From Mycolicibacterium confluentis (lineage in GTDB: Bacteria > Actinomycetota > Actinomycetes > Mycobacteriales > Mycobacteriaceae), in assembly GCF_010729895.1 (NCBI RefSeq), contig NZ_AP022612.1, forward strand, positions 2,418,001 to 2,482,000: a stretch of DNA of 64,000 nucleotides, in the 5' to 3' direction. The notes beneath the pieces were generated by a model. That model saw only the letters and a program-made list of their open reading frames with translations, had not been told where the DNA came from and ran no database searches. Within the stretch, counting starts at the first letter, position 1. Every line of letters begins with the position of its first letter. Made by a program: the position numbers and the translations under genes. This document shows positions 1 through 8,000 of this stretch, piece by piece.

Positions 1-2
1 CC

Positions 3-137
3 CCGGAATTGGACACACCCGCGCAGGACGGTTCCAGCACCGCGCGGTTGGCCGATGTCACCGTCGCCTTCGACCGCTACTCGGGGCAACCGCGGATGAG
101 TGCGATTCCGGTGACGGTGACTCCGGCACCGCGCTGA
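3..137 (+). CDS. C-terminal end of an unidentified protein (partial)
   Basis: A reading frame open from the window edge ends at a TGA at 135-137 after 44 codons. The visible peptide ends in ...IPVTVTPAPR and has no motif I recognise. The frame has the strong GC bias at third positions expected of a real gene here. It converges on the MOSC gene at 151. The product cannot be named from this piece. Confidence 0.5.
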   Translation, partial: PELDTPAQDGSSTARLADVTVAFDRYSGQPRMSAIPVTVTPAPR

Positions 138-150
138 GGAGGGGCGGGTA

Positions 151-588
151 TCAGTCGGCAGGCAGCAGTTCCACGTCGTCACCGACGCGGATCTGTCCCG
201 AGGTCAGCACCCGGAACACCGACCCTCCCCGAGCGTGCATCGCTCTGGCGGCGCCAGGTGCGATCCAGTCGTCCAACAGCCGGCACGGTGCCGCAATCCG
301 CACCACTTCGAGTTCGACGTCGCCGATCCTGAGCCGGTCTCCGGGTCTGGTGGGGATATCCCCGGCGTCGACGGTGACGTTGCGTCTGGTGGCACCCGGA
401 TCGATGGGATGGCCGAGTTCGGCTGCCGCGTGTTCCAGCAGTTCGCGGGACTGCAGGGTGACGTGTCGGTGTTTGGCGCCGTGGTAGCGGTCGCCCACCA
501 ATCCTTTGCCTGCCTCGGCGTCGACGGCGGGGACTGAGCGCGTCGGAATCTTGCGTCCAGGCGCGATGTGGATGTCGACGATGCGCAT
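151..588 (-). CDS. MOSC domain-containing protein
   Basis: This 145-residue protein is a stand-alone MOSC (molybdenum cofactor sulfurase C-terminal) domain. Visible family features are GDRYHG near residue 32, the following RHVTLQS strand, the TRRNVTV segment near 68 and a conserved cysteine in the APCRLL motif near 100, which is the residue thought to carry or transfer sulfur in MOSC proteins. Length matches single-domain MOSC proteins (about 140-160 aa). These are usually linked to molybdenum cofactor sulfuration or to reduction of N-hydroxylated compounds, but this member has no molybdopterin genes beside it, so its substrate is unknown. ATG start at 588. It is divergent from the oxygenase gene at 695. 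Confidence 0.85.
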   Translation of the reverse strand: MRIVDIHIAPGRKIPTRSVPAVDAEAGKGLVGDRYHGAKHRHVTLQSRELLEHAAAELGHPIDPGATRRNVTVDAGDIPTRPGDRLRIGDVELEVVRIAAPCRLLDDWIAPGAARAMHARGGSVFRVLTSGQIRVGDDVELLPAD

Positions 589-634
589 GATTGGCCAGTA
601 TAGGAAGCCTCGCGTTTCGCATCCGGAGCAACAT

Positions 635-664
635 ATGCGACAGTTTCAGTAGATAGTGTCGCAT
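635..664. promoter_or_regulatory. Inverted-repeat operator, probably for the TetR at 1924
   Basis: Two perfect 8-bp arms, ATGCGACA at 635-642 and TGTCGCAT at 657-664, are separated by 14 bp. The site lies in the divergent gap between the MOSC gene and the oxygenase-tetR pair, a usual place for a TetR autoregulatory operator. It covers the GTG at 656, which argues that translation of the oxygenase starts at the ATG at 695. Confidence 0.55.
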
Positions 665-694
665 TTGTTGCGGGAGTCACAGGTGGGAGCGGGT

Positions 695-1927
695 ATGAAG
701 GTCGAGCAGGGCGCCGGTAGGCCGTGGCAGCACTTCGCGGACTACTACTACGCGGGAACGCCGAGCAAGCGCCGCGTTGACGCCGACCGGGAGTGGTACG
801 CGAAGAAGTGGGGCCACCTGACGACGATGGGCGATGACGCGGCGGATCGGTTGGCCGTGGCGATCATCGACAAGCGTGTCGCCCGGGCGGATTTCGAAGC
901 CGCGTTGACCAACGGCGTGTCCGACGCAGTGGACTTCGCACCGGAGATCGTCGAGTTCATCGCGCCGCGTCAGACTCTGCCGGCCTGCCTGGACGCCGAA
1001 GCCATCGCCCGGGGCGCGAAGGCGTACCGCCGGTTGCCGATGCCGGCGTGGGTGGCCCACGGCGCCATCGCGGGGTTCATATTCGGTGCCATCTCACCGA
1101 ACTCGTCGATGACGTTGTCGCTCAACGAAGCCATTGTCGAATCGACGCACAAACGCTATGTGGAGACCGCCAAGTACGTCCACGACCTGTTGGTGGACCC
1201 AGCGGGCAGCAGTGCGTTCCAGACCGGTTGCCGGGTGCGGCTCGTGCATGGCTTCGTCCGCACGGAGATCAGCCGGCACGTGCAGTGGAACACCGAGGCC
1301 TACGGCACCCCGATCAATCTGGCCCCGATGCTTGTTGCCGCGGCGGTCGAAGGGCCTTGGGCAGTACCGCTTCTGGAGAAGCAGGGCTATCGCCTGACCG
1401 CGCAGGAGAAGGACGACATCGCCATGTTCAGCGCCTACCAGTCGTTCCTGCAGGGTGTGCCCGAAGAGGAGCTGCTGACCACGCACGACGACTACAGCGA
1501 CTTTCTCTACTTCTACCTGAGCAGCGACTCCGTCCCACTGCCGGAGGACCGGCCCGCTGCCGAGAAGGTGCTGCGACCGCTGATCGCCAACGGGTATCCG
1601 ATCAGTTCCTCGCAAGCGGTGACGGACCTGTTCAACGCCTTCATCCTGGCCGAGACCCGGCGCAGTTTCGGTCCCGAGATCAGTCGCGAGTGGGGGATTG
1701 ACGTCCCAGCAGCAGGTCTTGTCGTAGCTCCCATCGCAGGGGTGCTCAACCGTGCACTGGGCTTCGCCCGTCGCATGCCGTTGACCCGGCCGCTGTGTGA
1801 CAAACTTGCCGACAACATGGTGTATTCGACGATGCCCCAGATGGTCAAGCGGGTCACAGGATCCAGCGACGTCAAGTTCGACTCGGCCGCCAAGGAGGAG
1901 CGAACCCCGGTCGGTGGCGCGGTATGA
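695..1927 (+). CDS. Oxygenase MpaB family protein (DUF2236)
   Basis: A 410-residue member of the DUF2236 / MpaB / latex-clearing-protein superfamily, proposed haem b oxygenases. The diagnostic core RVRLVHGFVR (near residue 180) holds the histidine that is the axial haem ligand in Lcp. The polar N-terminus and lack of a signal peptide suggest a cytosolic or peripheral protein. I chose the ATG at 695, which follows GGTGGGAGCGGG, over the in-frame GTG at 656 because the latter lies inside an inverted repeat. The stop overlaps the next gene by ATGA, so it is co-transcribed with the TetR at 1924, which likely controls it. The substrate is not known; mycobacterial genomes carry many uncharacterised paralogues. 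Confidence 0.8.
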   Translation: MKVEQGAGRPWQHFADYYYAGTPSKRRVDADREWYAKKWGHLTTMGDDAADRLAVAIIDKRVARADFEAALTNGVSDAVDFAPEIVEFIAPRQTLPACLDAEAIARGAKAYRRLPMPAWVAHGAIAGFIFGAISPNSSMTLSLNEAIVESTHKRYVETAKYVHDLLVDPAGSSAFQTGCRVRLVHGFVRTEISRHVQWNTEAYGTPINLAPMLVAAAVEGPWAVPLLEKQGYRLTAQEKDDIAMFSAYQSFLQGVPEEELLTTHDDYSDFLYFYLSSDSVPLPEDRPAAEKVLRPLIANGYPISSSQAVTDLFNAFILAETRRSFGPEISREWGIDVPAAGLVVAPIAGVLNRALGFARRMPLTRPLCDKLADNMVYSTMPQMVKRVTGSSDVKFDSAAKEERTPVGGAV

Positions 1928-2505
1928 GAGTCGGAGCGCGTGAGCTGATCGTCGAATCGGCGGCGGCGAAGTTCGCCGAGTTCGGCATCGACCGGGTGTC
2001 TTTGGATGAGATTGCCCAAGCCGCTCATGTGCACCGCAGCACCCTGCACCGACACTTCCCCGACGGTCGCGACGCCCTGGTCATCGCGACCCTCGATCAC
2101 GAGGCGGAACGAGCTGCCGCCCGTCTGGTCGCGGCGGCCGATGCCGCCCCCAACGCCATCGACGGTCTCTCGGACGAGTTCACCGAGTTGGTCATGTTGT
2201 CCCGAAACAACCAGGTCGTGCGACACCTGGCGGCGCAGGACGTCGGCAAGCGGGCCGTCCTCAGCAACGGCGCCACCCGGATGCGGGCCTTGGCGGCGGA
2301 GCACTGGGAGCGCCTTGCCGAGCGTGCCCGTGCTGAGGGCTATAACGTCAGCTCCGCACCCGCTGAGGCCGTGGCCGGGCACGTGCTGCGGATGTCGGTG
2401 AGCCTGGTGGCCGACCCCGGTGACATCCAGACGCCGGCGGACGTGCGGCGCTACGCCGAGTTGTTCGTCACGCCGGCCCTCATCTGGGCTTCCGCCGCCG
2501 AATAA
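1924..2505 (+). CDS. TetR family transcriptional regulator
   Basis: A 193-residue TetR regulator. The N-terminal helix-turn-helix spans about residues 8-50, with the recognition helix around VHRSTLHRHFPD. The C-terminal ligand-binding part is poorly conserved, as is normal for the family. The gene overlaps the DUF2236 oxygenase by four bases (ATGA), so the two are translationally coupled. The 8-bp-arm palindrome at 635-664 upstream of the pair is the obvious candidate binding site, giving a self-regulated oxygenase operon. The inducer cannot be told from sequence. Confidence 0.9.
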   Translation: MRVGARELIVESAAAKFAEFGIDRVSLDEIAQAAHVHRSTLHRHFPDGRDALVIATLDHEAERAAARLVAAADAAPNAIDGLSDEFTELVMLSRNNQVVRHLAAQDVGKRAVLSNGATRMRALAAEHWERLAERARAEGYNVSSAPAEAVAGHVLRMSVSLVADPGDIQTPADVRRYAELFVTPALIWASAAE

Positions 2506-2560
2506 CCGCGCCATCTCGCCATGTGACTTCTCGGCGAGAGCTCGGCGCTCCCAATGCATC

Positions 2561-3157
2561 TCAGTAGCTGGACAGCGATGACGTCCGCGGATAGAGGATC
2601 GCGGGTCCCAACCATCGAGCAATGAAGCGGCGCAATACGATGCCTTCGCGTGGTGTCTGACCGGGGTCGGTCAACAAGGACTGCACTGTGCGCAGGGTCA
2701 TTTCGGCGAGTTCTTCCAACGCGGCGCTGTTGAATCCGTGAAGCTGCCAATCGACATCGAGGCGGCGGAACAGCGACAGGCAGAATGCGGTCGCTGTGGG
2801 GGAGGTCAGCGAGGTGACGATCTCGCCCTCTTGTCGCCGGGACAGCAGGTTCTCCAGCTGGGGATCGCCGGAGAGGCGTTCGACGGCGAACGCAACGCAA
2901 TCGACGACAGCAGTGATCGGATCGTTGACTCCGCTGACGTGTCCCACCACCTGATCGATGAACCCGTCGACCGCACGCATCGCACTGGCGATCAGCAGCG
3001 CGTCGGCATTGGGGAAGTATCGGTACACCGTCTGACGCGTGACCCCGAGTCTGCGGGCGACGTCGGCGAGGCGAATCCCTGCTCCGTGTTCGGCGACCAC
3101 CTCGTCCACGGCATCCAGGATTCGAGCGACGGCCTCCTCGTCGGAGTCGGGTGTCAT
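2561..3157 (-). CDS. TetR family transcriptional regulator
   Basis: A 198-residue TetR protein with an N-terminal helix-turn-helix (ADVARRLGVTRQTVYRYFPN, roughly residues 32-51). I chose the ATG at 3157 because GGGCAGG lies just upstream; an ATG at 3181 is also in frame and would overlap the P450 stop. It is the last gene of an SDR-P450-tetR run on the minus strand, so it is probably the regulator of that small oxidation operon. Its own operator would then be upstream of the P450 or the SDR, for example the repeats at 4484-4567. Confidence 0.9.
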   Translation of the reverse strand: MTPDSDEEAVARILDAVDEVVAEHGAGIRLADVARRLGVTRQTVYRYFPNADALLIASAMRAVDGFIDQVVGHVSGVNDPITAVVDCVAFAVERLSGDPQLENLLSRRQEGEIVTSLTSPTATAFCLSLFRRLDVDWQLHGFNSAALEELAEMTLRTVQSLLTDPGQTPREGIVLRRFIARWLGPAILYPRTSSLSSY

Positions 3158-3173
3158 ACCTGCCCATCCGCGA

Positions 3174-4427
3174 CTACGCATCCGCTCTCACCAGCCTTTC
3201 GCTGGTGAATTCGATCGGAAGTGTTGTCGGACCGGTCATTCCCAACACGGACTTCCACGGAGCCGGCCCGATGCGACGCGGAGCAGGCAGTCGGCGGGTG
3301 AGGACTACGAGCGCTTCCGCCAACTCGCGACGTGCGAGGTTGGCACCCAGGCAGTAGTGCGCACCACCGCCGAAGGTCAGAATCGGGGGCACATCCCTGC
3401 GCGCGATGTCGAAGCGGTCGGCTTCGCCGTAGATCGCTGGGTCACGGTTGGCGGCAAAGGTGTTCGCGAAGACGAAGGTCCCCTTCGGGAACATATAGCC
3501 GCCGAATTCGATGTCCTCGGTGGCGGCGCGCGGCACGATGCAGGCCGCCGGTGAGTGGCGCATGCTCTCCTCGACCGCCTGCATCGCAAGCTCGGGTTGG
3601 TCGCGAAGCCTCATCCATTGATCCGGATGCTCGCAGAGCACCTGCACCGACGCGGCCAGTTGGTTCCGCGTCGTATCCGTGCCCGCCATCAGGAAGCCGG
3701 CCACCAGCCCGCGGAGTTCGTCGAGAGTCAGGCGGTCGCCGTCGCTCTCAGCGCGAATGAGCTCGGACAGCAGGTCATCGGCCAGAGAGTCTCGTCGCGC
3801 GGCGACCATGTCGTCGACGTAGGCGTCGAGTTCGCCCCACGCCCGCATGACCGCGGCCTCGTCGAAGGTGACGTCCGTCTGAAAGTTGAAGGCCTTGAAG
3901 ATCTCTTCGGTCCAATCCGCGAACAGCTGCCAATCCTCGGGGGGTGCACCGAGCAGCGCGCAGATGATCGGGGTGGGGTAGGGGCGCGCGATGTCGGTCA
4001 CGACGTCGCACCGGCCGGCGTCCATCACCCGATCGACCAGTCCGTTGACCACCTCTTGGATTGTGGCCTGCAGTCGTGATGTTGCCCGTGGAGTGAACGC
4101 CTTGGAGACCAGTTTGCGCAAGCGAATGTGTGGTGCGCCGTCGAGACCCAGCAGGCTGTTGGCCAGCTTGTCGAACAGTGGACCCGACGTGATGCCCTGT
4201 GCTGCCAGCGTGATACCAGGGGGAAGTCGAAATCTGTTGTCGCGGAGGAAGTCCCGAGACATCTCGTAAGACAGGATCTCCGGTCCGAGGGGCCCGATGG
4301 CGACGGGGGCACATGACTGCGCTCCTCGGAGGTCCGCGAGGATGTCGTGCGGGGTGGCGGTGAGGCTGTAGTCCAGCGTCGGGAGGCCGGCGTCGAAGAC
4401 GTTGGTGGCGGTGCTGGTCGCGGTCAT
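3174..4427 (-). CDS. Cytochrome P450
   Basis: A 417-residue soluble bacterial class I P450. All hallmarks are visible: the I-helix AGTDTTRN oxygen-activation motif, the ExxR pair in EESMRHSP, and the haem-binding loop FGGGAHYCLG with its cysteine ligand, followed by ANLARREL. It would hydroxylate a hydrophobic substrate using electrons from a ferredoxin, but no ferredoxin gene is adjacent. The ATG at 4427 is preceded by GGAGG with a 9-base gap; a TTG at 4436 lies too close to that site. It sits between an SDR (4615) and a TetR (2561) on the same strand, suggesting hydroxylation followed or preceded by alcohol/ketone conversion. The CYP family number cannot be assigned by eye. Confidence 0.95.
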   Translation of the reverse strand: MTATSTATNVFDAGLPTLDYSLTATPHDILADLRGAQSCAPVAIGPLGPEILSYEMSRDFLRDNRFRLPPGITLAAQGITSGPLFDKLANSLLGLDGAPHIRLRKLVSKAFTPRATSRLQATIQEVVNGLVDRVMDAGRCDVVTDIARPYPTPIICALLGAPPEDWQLFADWTEEIFKAFNFQTDVTFDEAAVMRAWGELDAYVDDMVAARRDSLADDLLSELIRAESDGDRLTLDELRGLVAGFLMAGTDTTRNQLAASVQVLCEHPDQWMRLRDQPELAMQAVEESMRHSPAACIVPRAATEDIEFGGYMFPKGTFVFANTFAANRDPAIYGEADRFDIARRDVPPILTFGGGAHYCLGANLARRELAEALVVLTRRLPAPRRIGPAPWKSVLGMTGPTTLPIEFTSERLVRADA

Positions 4428-4483
4428 CGACGTCAACCTCCGTTGCGCTCAAGTGGGCGTCTTGGTGGACAAGTATGAATAAA

Positions 4484-4567
4484 GTGTATGACCATCTGAC
4501 TGGGGCGGTCAACGGCCCTGGGCAGGAAGCGTTGATTCTGAACGTAAAGCACGCGGTGGTCATACAC
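4484..4567. promoter_or_regulatory. Perfect 11-bp inverted repeat in the P450 promoter region
   Basis: GTGTATGACCA at 4484-4494 is repeated in inverted orientation as TGGTCATACAC at 4557-4567, 62 bp apart, in the 187-bp gap between the SDR and the P450. Both copies are associated with locally AT-rich sequence in an otherwise GC-rich region. Either copy could be a half site or a full site for the TetR at 2561. A minus-strand -10-like CATACT lies next to the left copy. Confidence 0.4.
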
Positions 4568-4614
4568 CCACAGTAAGAACGTATCGTCCACGTCGATCGG
4601 CTCTGGGCCGCGCG

Positions 4615-5400
4615 TCAGAACTTGAGGTAGCCGCCGTCGATACGCAGAACGTCGCCGGTGTGGTAGCGGCTCGCCGCGCTGGCCAGGTACACCGCCACCC
4701 CGCCGATGTCGTCAGGGGAGCCCCAGCGGCGTACCGGAACGCGAGGCAACACGCGCTCGCGGAACCGTTCGTCGTGCAGCCCCTCCGAGGTCATCTCGGT
4801 GTCGAACCAGCCGGGAGCCACCGTGTTGGCGCGGATCCCGTAGCGGGCCAACTCGACGGCCATGCTGTCGGTCAGTGAGGTGACGCCGGCCTTGGAGGCC
4901 GCGTAGGCGGGTTGGCGCGGCATGCCCTGGAAAGCCCCGAGGCTGGACACTGCCACCAGGCTGCCGCCGCGGCCCGCCTCGACCATCTGGCGGGCGGCTT
5001 CGCGCAGCGTGAGGAAGACGCCGTCGAGATCGACGCGAGTGACTTCCCGGAACGCCTCCAGCGACGTCTCCAGTACCGGGATGAACGACCCACGCACCCC
5101 GGCGTTGGCGAAACATGAGTCCAGATAACCGAACTCGCCGCGAACCCGGGCCATCGCTGCCGTGGTGGCGTCCTCGTCGGCGACGTCGCAGACCAGCGGC
5201 AGCACCGCTCGACCGTGTCGGCGGAGTTGTTCGGCGGCGCTGTCCAACCGGGAGGCGGTGCGGCCGAGGATGGCTACCGAGGCACCTGCGCGGGCCAAGC
5301 CCTCGGCCATGCCGAAACCGATGCCGGAACCGCCGCCGGTGACGACCGCCACGTGGCCGGTGAGGTCGAAGGGATTGTCAATGGGTGCTGCGTCGGTCAC
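4615..5400 (-). CDS. SDR family oxidoreductase
   Basis: A 261-residue classical short-chain dehydrogenase. The cofactor motif TGGGSGIGFGMA lies near residues 21-32, the NAG-type motif (here FANAG) is central, and the catalytic tyrosine and lysine are in YAASKAG near residue 155. The C-terminus IDGGYLKF is typical of the FabG-like group. GTG start at 5400. It reads toward the P450 and TetR genes and probably belongs to the same oxidation pathway, acting on an alcohol or ketone of unknown structure. Confidence 0.9.
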   Translation of the reverse strand: MTDAAPIDNPFDLTGHVAVVTGGGSGIGFGMAEGLARAGASVAILGRTASRLDSAAEQLRRHGRAVLPLVCDVADEDATTAAMARVRGEFGYLDSCFANAGVRGSFIPVLETSLEAFREVTRVDLDGVFLTLREAARQMVEAGRGGSLVAVSSLGAFQGMPRQPAYAASKAGVTSLTDSMAVELARYGIRANTVAPGWFDTEMTSEGLHDERFRERVLPRVPVRRWGSPDDIGGVAVYLASAASRYHTGDVLRIDGGYLKF

Positions 5401-5444
5401 GGGCCGACTCTACGCAGACGCTCGACGCCAGGAACGCGGGCGCC

Positions 5445-5591
5445 CTATTCGTCTTCTTCCTCTCGACGGCGCGCGGCCTCGATCACCTCAGGCGGGGCAG
5501 GTTTCCGCAGCCAGGCCCGCATCCGCAACAGCCCGCCGGCGATCGTGCCGATGGCCAGCACGGCAATGATGATCCAGAATGCGGTGGACAT
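5445..5591 (-). CDS. Small single-span membrane protein
   Basis: A 48-residue protein beginning MSTAFWIIIAVLAIG, with one transmembrane helix (about residues 4-23) followed by a basic stretch (RMRAWLRK) and an acidic, glutamate-rich tail. Charge distribution predicts an N-out or short N-in anchor with a cytoplasmic tail. A longer frame to 5723 exists, but its added N-terminus is low-complexity and arginine/serine rich, so I took the ATG at 5591. Similar short proteins are scattered in mycobacterial genomes; the function is unknown. Confidence 0.6.
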   Translation of the reverse strand: MSTAFWIIIAVLAIGTIAGGLLRMRAWLRKPAPPEVIEAARRREEEDE

Positions 5592-5787
5592 AGGTCCAGT
5601 GTCCGCCTTTCGGCATCGGGTGTGGGCATCAATGTCCGAGTCGGATGAACGCACGGTCGGGCACCTCAGCGTGGAGGGCGAAAGTCCCTGGATGTGGGTC
5701 GTTGGACTGACCGCGCCGGCCACTCGTTGGTCGTACCGTTATGCCGTGGGACGAGGGGCCTGAAAACGGTGAGAGGGAGACGGTCCG

Positions 5788-5892
5788 ATGAGTGAAGTGT
5801 TGTCGGATGTGTCGGCGGGGCGTGTCGGGAGTCCGTGTGCCCGGCCGACCCACGGGTCACGCTGCCGGACTGTCCCCATGACTTCCTGCTGA
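5788..5892 (+). CDS. Candidate leader peptide upstream of the metal-transport operon
   Basis: A 34-codon ORF starts with ATG at 5788 behind a strong ribosome site (GAGAGGGAG at about 5771-5779) and ends with TGA at 5890-5892, one base before the GTG start of the MgtE-N protein. The peptide (MSEVLSDVSAGRVGS..., ending TVPMTSC) carries three cysteines and three prolines in its second half. Its last codons form the 5' arm of a hairpin that contains the downstream start codon. I infer a translational leader peptide; an alternative is that it marks an N-terminal extension broken by a frameshift. Confidence 0.5.
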   Translation: MSEVLSDVSAGRVGSPCARPTHGSRCRTVPMTSC

Positions 5893-5911
5893 CGTGCTGC
5901 TGCTCAGCAGG
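5885..5911 (+). promoter_or_regulatory. Hairpin with the MgtE-N start codon in its loop
   Basis: CCTGCTGA at 5885-5892 pairs perfectly with TCAGCAGG at 5904-5911. The 11-base loop (5893-5903) contains the GTG start codon at 5894. The 5' arm is the end of the leader ORF, so a ribosome finishing the leader would melt the stem. This is seen directly; regulation by metal availability is inference. Confidence 0.5.
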
Positions 5912-6730
5912 CTTGTGCACCGAGCGGTTGTGGGCGCAACCGGCAACACAGTGGGTCGCGTCGCCGATGTGAGTGCTCGCCCCGTCGGCAGTGCGGGCTT
6001 GCCCGTGGTGGACCACATGGTGCTGTCCCGACGCGGCGAGCCCGCAGTACGGGTGCCGTTCGAGGCCATCAACCTTGTCCATCCCCAACACATTCGGCTG
6101 GAGGACAGTGCAGGCGACCTCCCTTTCGTCACGGCGGGGCCACTGGGGGACGACGAGATTCTGCTGGTACGCGACGTTCTCGACACGCAGGTGGTCGACG
6201 TGACTGGTCAGCGTCTCACCCGAGTGGCTGACGTCGTGCTCGCCCGCAGAACTGACGGCCGCATCGAAGTCGTCGGTGTGGAGGTGGGCTTTGATGCTGT
6301 GCTGCGTCGTCTCGGCTGGGGCGGGCTGGCGAATCGATTCTCCAGCGACGCCATCGAATGGACTGACCTGCACCTGACCTCGGAGCGAGGACACGCTGTT
6401 CAGCTCGCGTCACCACGTTCGGCAATCCACCGGTTGGATGCGCGCGCCTTGGCAGCACTGGTTGCACGACTCAGTACAGGGCCCGCCGCCGAGGTGCTCG
6501 CGGCCAAGGACGCTGCGATGGTCGCAGATGTCATCCGAGCCAGTCACCCGGACGATGCGGAACGGATACTCAGGGCGTTGGCCGAAAGCACCGCCGCCGA
6601 TGTGGTCGCCGCGATGCCGGCCGAGTACGTCGGTCACTGGAGAGAAAGGCTGTCGACGGCACGTCCGCGGCAGAGGCATCTTCTTCGTTCGGGCGTCTGG
6701 CCCCGACGTCGGCACAAGGTGTCGCGGTGA
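5894..6730 (+). CDS. PRC-barrel / MgtE N-terminal domain protein
   Basis: A 278-residue soluble protein. The first half resembles two PRC-barrel-like beta units (GATGNTVGRVADVSARPVG near residue 14 and a second VTGQRLTRVADVVLA near 103). The second half (about residues 170-260) is an MgtE N-terminal helical superhelix, with alternating ALVARLSTG and VIRASHPDDAERIL helices. In full MgtE channels this domain senses cytosolic Mg2+; here there is no membrane part. The next gene, an NRAMP transporter, overlaps it by GTGA, so this protein is most likely a regulatory or sensory partner of that transporter. GTG start at 5894, held in a hairpin loop and one base after a leader ORF. Confidence 0.8.
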   Translation: MLLLSRLVHRAVVGATGNTVGRVADVSARPVGSAGLPVVDHMVLSRRGEPAVRVPFEAINLVHPQHIRLEDSAGDLPFVTAGPLGDDEILLVRDVLDTQVVDVTGQRLTRVADVVLARRTDGRIEVVGVEVGFDAVLRRLGWGGLANRFSSDAIEWTDLHLTSERGHAVQLASPRSAIHRLDARALAALVARLSTGPAAEVLAAKDAAMVADVIRASHPDDAERILRALAESTAADVVAAMPAEYVGHWRERLSTARPRQRHLLRSGVWPRRRHKVSR

Positions 6731-7971
6731 CTGCGGCGGTGACGAAGCGCCGCGGGTTGGCGATCAGCGCCTTGGTGGTGGTCGTGGGCCCTGGACTGCT
6801 CGCCGGCCTGTCTGACGATGATCCGGCTGGTATCACCACGTACTCGGTGCTCGGCGCTGACTACGGATATCAGCTCCTGTGGGTCCTGCTGCTGTCGACG
6901 CTCGCTTTGGTGATGTTCCACACCCTGGCGGCTCGCATGGGCGTGGTCACCGGCCAGGGAATGATCGGCCTGGTGCGCCAGCGGTACGGGGTGCGCATCG
7001 GCGGCACCGTCCTGCTGGCGCTCACGATCGCCAACATCGGTACCACATGTGCCGAGTTCGCCGGCATTGCAGCCGGTTTCGAACTCTTCGGGGTCAGCCG
7101 CTACGTCAGCGTCCCCGCGGCAGCGCTGTTGGTGTCAGCAGTCGTTCTGCGCGGGAGCTTCCATCGGATTGAACACTTCCTGCTGCTGTTGTCGACGGTC
7201 TTCCTGGCCTACATCGCTTCAGGCATCCTGGCTGATCCCGATTGGGGAGCGGCAGCCCACGGACTGTTGATTCCGACGATGCCTACCGATCGCGAGGCAT
7301 TGGCGATAGTCACCGCCACCGTTGGAACGACGTTGGCACCGTGGGGGCTGTCGTTCATCCAGTCCTACGCCGTTGACAAGAAGCTGCGAATCGAAGACCT
7401 GCGTTTCGAGCGCATTGATGTGGTGACCGGCGCCCTGCTGACGGGGGTCATCGGTTTCTTTGTTGTGGTCGCCTGCGCCGCGACACTCCACCGCGACGGC
7501 CGCACCATCACCGATGCGGCCGACGCCGCGCTCGCGTTGCAGCCGCTGGCCGGCGACCTCGCGTCGACGATGTTTGGGATCGGATTGGTGGGCGCGGCGG
7601 TACTGGCCGCAGCTATTCTGCCGCTGTCGACCGCCTACTCGGTGTGCGAGTACACGGGAGTCGAAGCGGCCCTGAATGACCCGTTCCGAGAAGCGAAGAC
7701 GTTCTACGTGACGTTTGGGTGCGTCACCGCACTCGGCGCACTCATCGTCCTGGTTCCGGGTGCACCTCTGGTGACGATCTTGGTTGCCACGCAGGTCCTC
7801 AACGCCGTCCTGCTGCTCCCTCTGCTGGCCGTGATCATCGGTGTCGCACGTGACGCCGACCTGATGGGTCAGTACCGGTTGAGCAGGGCGGGCACGGCCG
7901 CCTACGGGGTGACAGCGGCAGTGGTGCTGATGTGCGTGGTTGCGCTCGCGGTGACCACGGGTTGGGGCTGA
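6727..7971 (+). CDS. NRAMP family divalent metal transporter
   Basis: A 414-residue multi-span membrane protein with about eleven hydrophobic helices. The first helix carries GPGLLAGLSDDDPAGITTYS, matching the NRAMP metal-binding TM1 motif (DPG/DPA-N) in altered form: DDDPAG, with the usual asparagine replaced. TM6 normally supplies an AxxxMPH motif; the equivalent region (ATVGTTLAPWGL) lacks the methionine of Mn/Fe transporters. This is the pattern of the Mg2+-type NRAMP-related branch, so magnesium rather than manganese is plausible. It is translationally coupled (GTGA) to the MgtE-N protein. Ion specificity is inference. Confidence 0.85.
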   Translation: MTAAVTKRRGLAISALVVVVGPGLLAGLSDDDPAGITTYSVLGADYGYQLLWVLLLSTLALVMFHTLAARMGVVTGQGMIGLVRQRYGVRIGGTVLLALTIANIGTTCAEFAGIAAGFELFGVSRYVSVPAAALLVSAVVLRGSFHRIEHFLLLLSTVFLAYIASGILADPDWGAAAHGLLIPTMPTDREALAIVTATVGTTLAPWGLSFIQSYAVDKKLRIEDLRFERIDVVTGALLTGVIGFFVVVACAATLHRDGRTITDAADAALALQPLAGDLASTMFGIGLVGAAVLAAAILPLSTAYSVCEYTGVEAALNDPFREAKTFYVTFGCVTALGALIVLVPGAPLVTILVATQVLNAVLLLPLLAVIIGVARDADLMGQYRLSRAGTAAYGVTAAVVLMCVVALAVTTGWG

Positions 7972-8000
7972 GGCAGAGGGGAGTGCGGGGTTTGTCGTGG

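Noticed and set aside
5724-5893. M-box (ykoK) or other known magnesium riboswitch before the MgtE-N/NRAMP genes
   Set aside because: The conserved M-box blocks I remember (for example GTGAGGCTCCT and the GACGCC...GGGTCAACAG core) are not present. The leader ORF and short hairpin explain the region better.
5666-6394. Long minus-strand frame opposite the MgtE-N gene
   Set aside because: It is a shadow of the plus-strand gene; its histidine- and arginine-rich product has no domain, and the plus strand has clear PRC and MgtE-N motifs.
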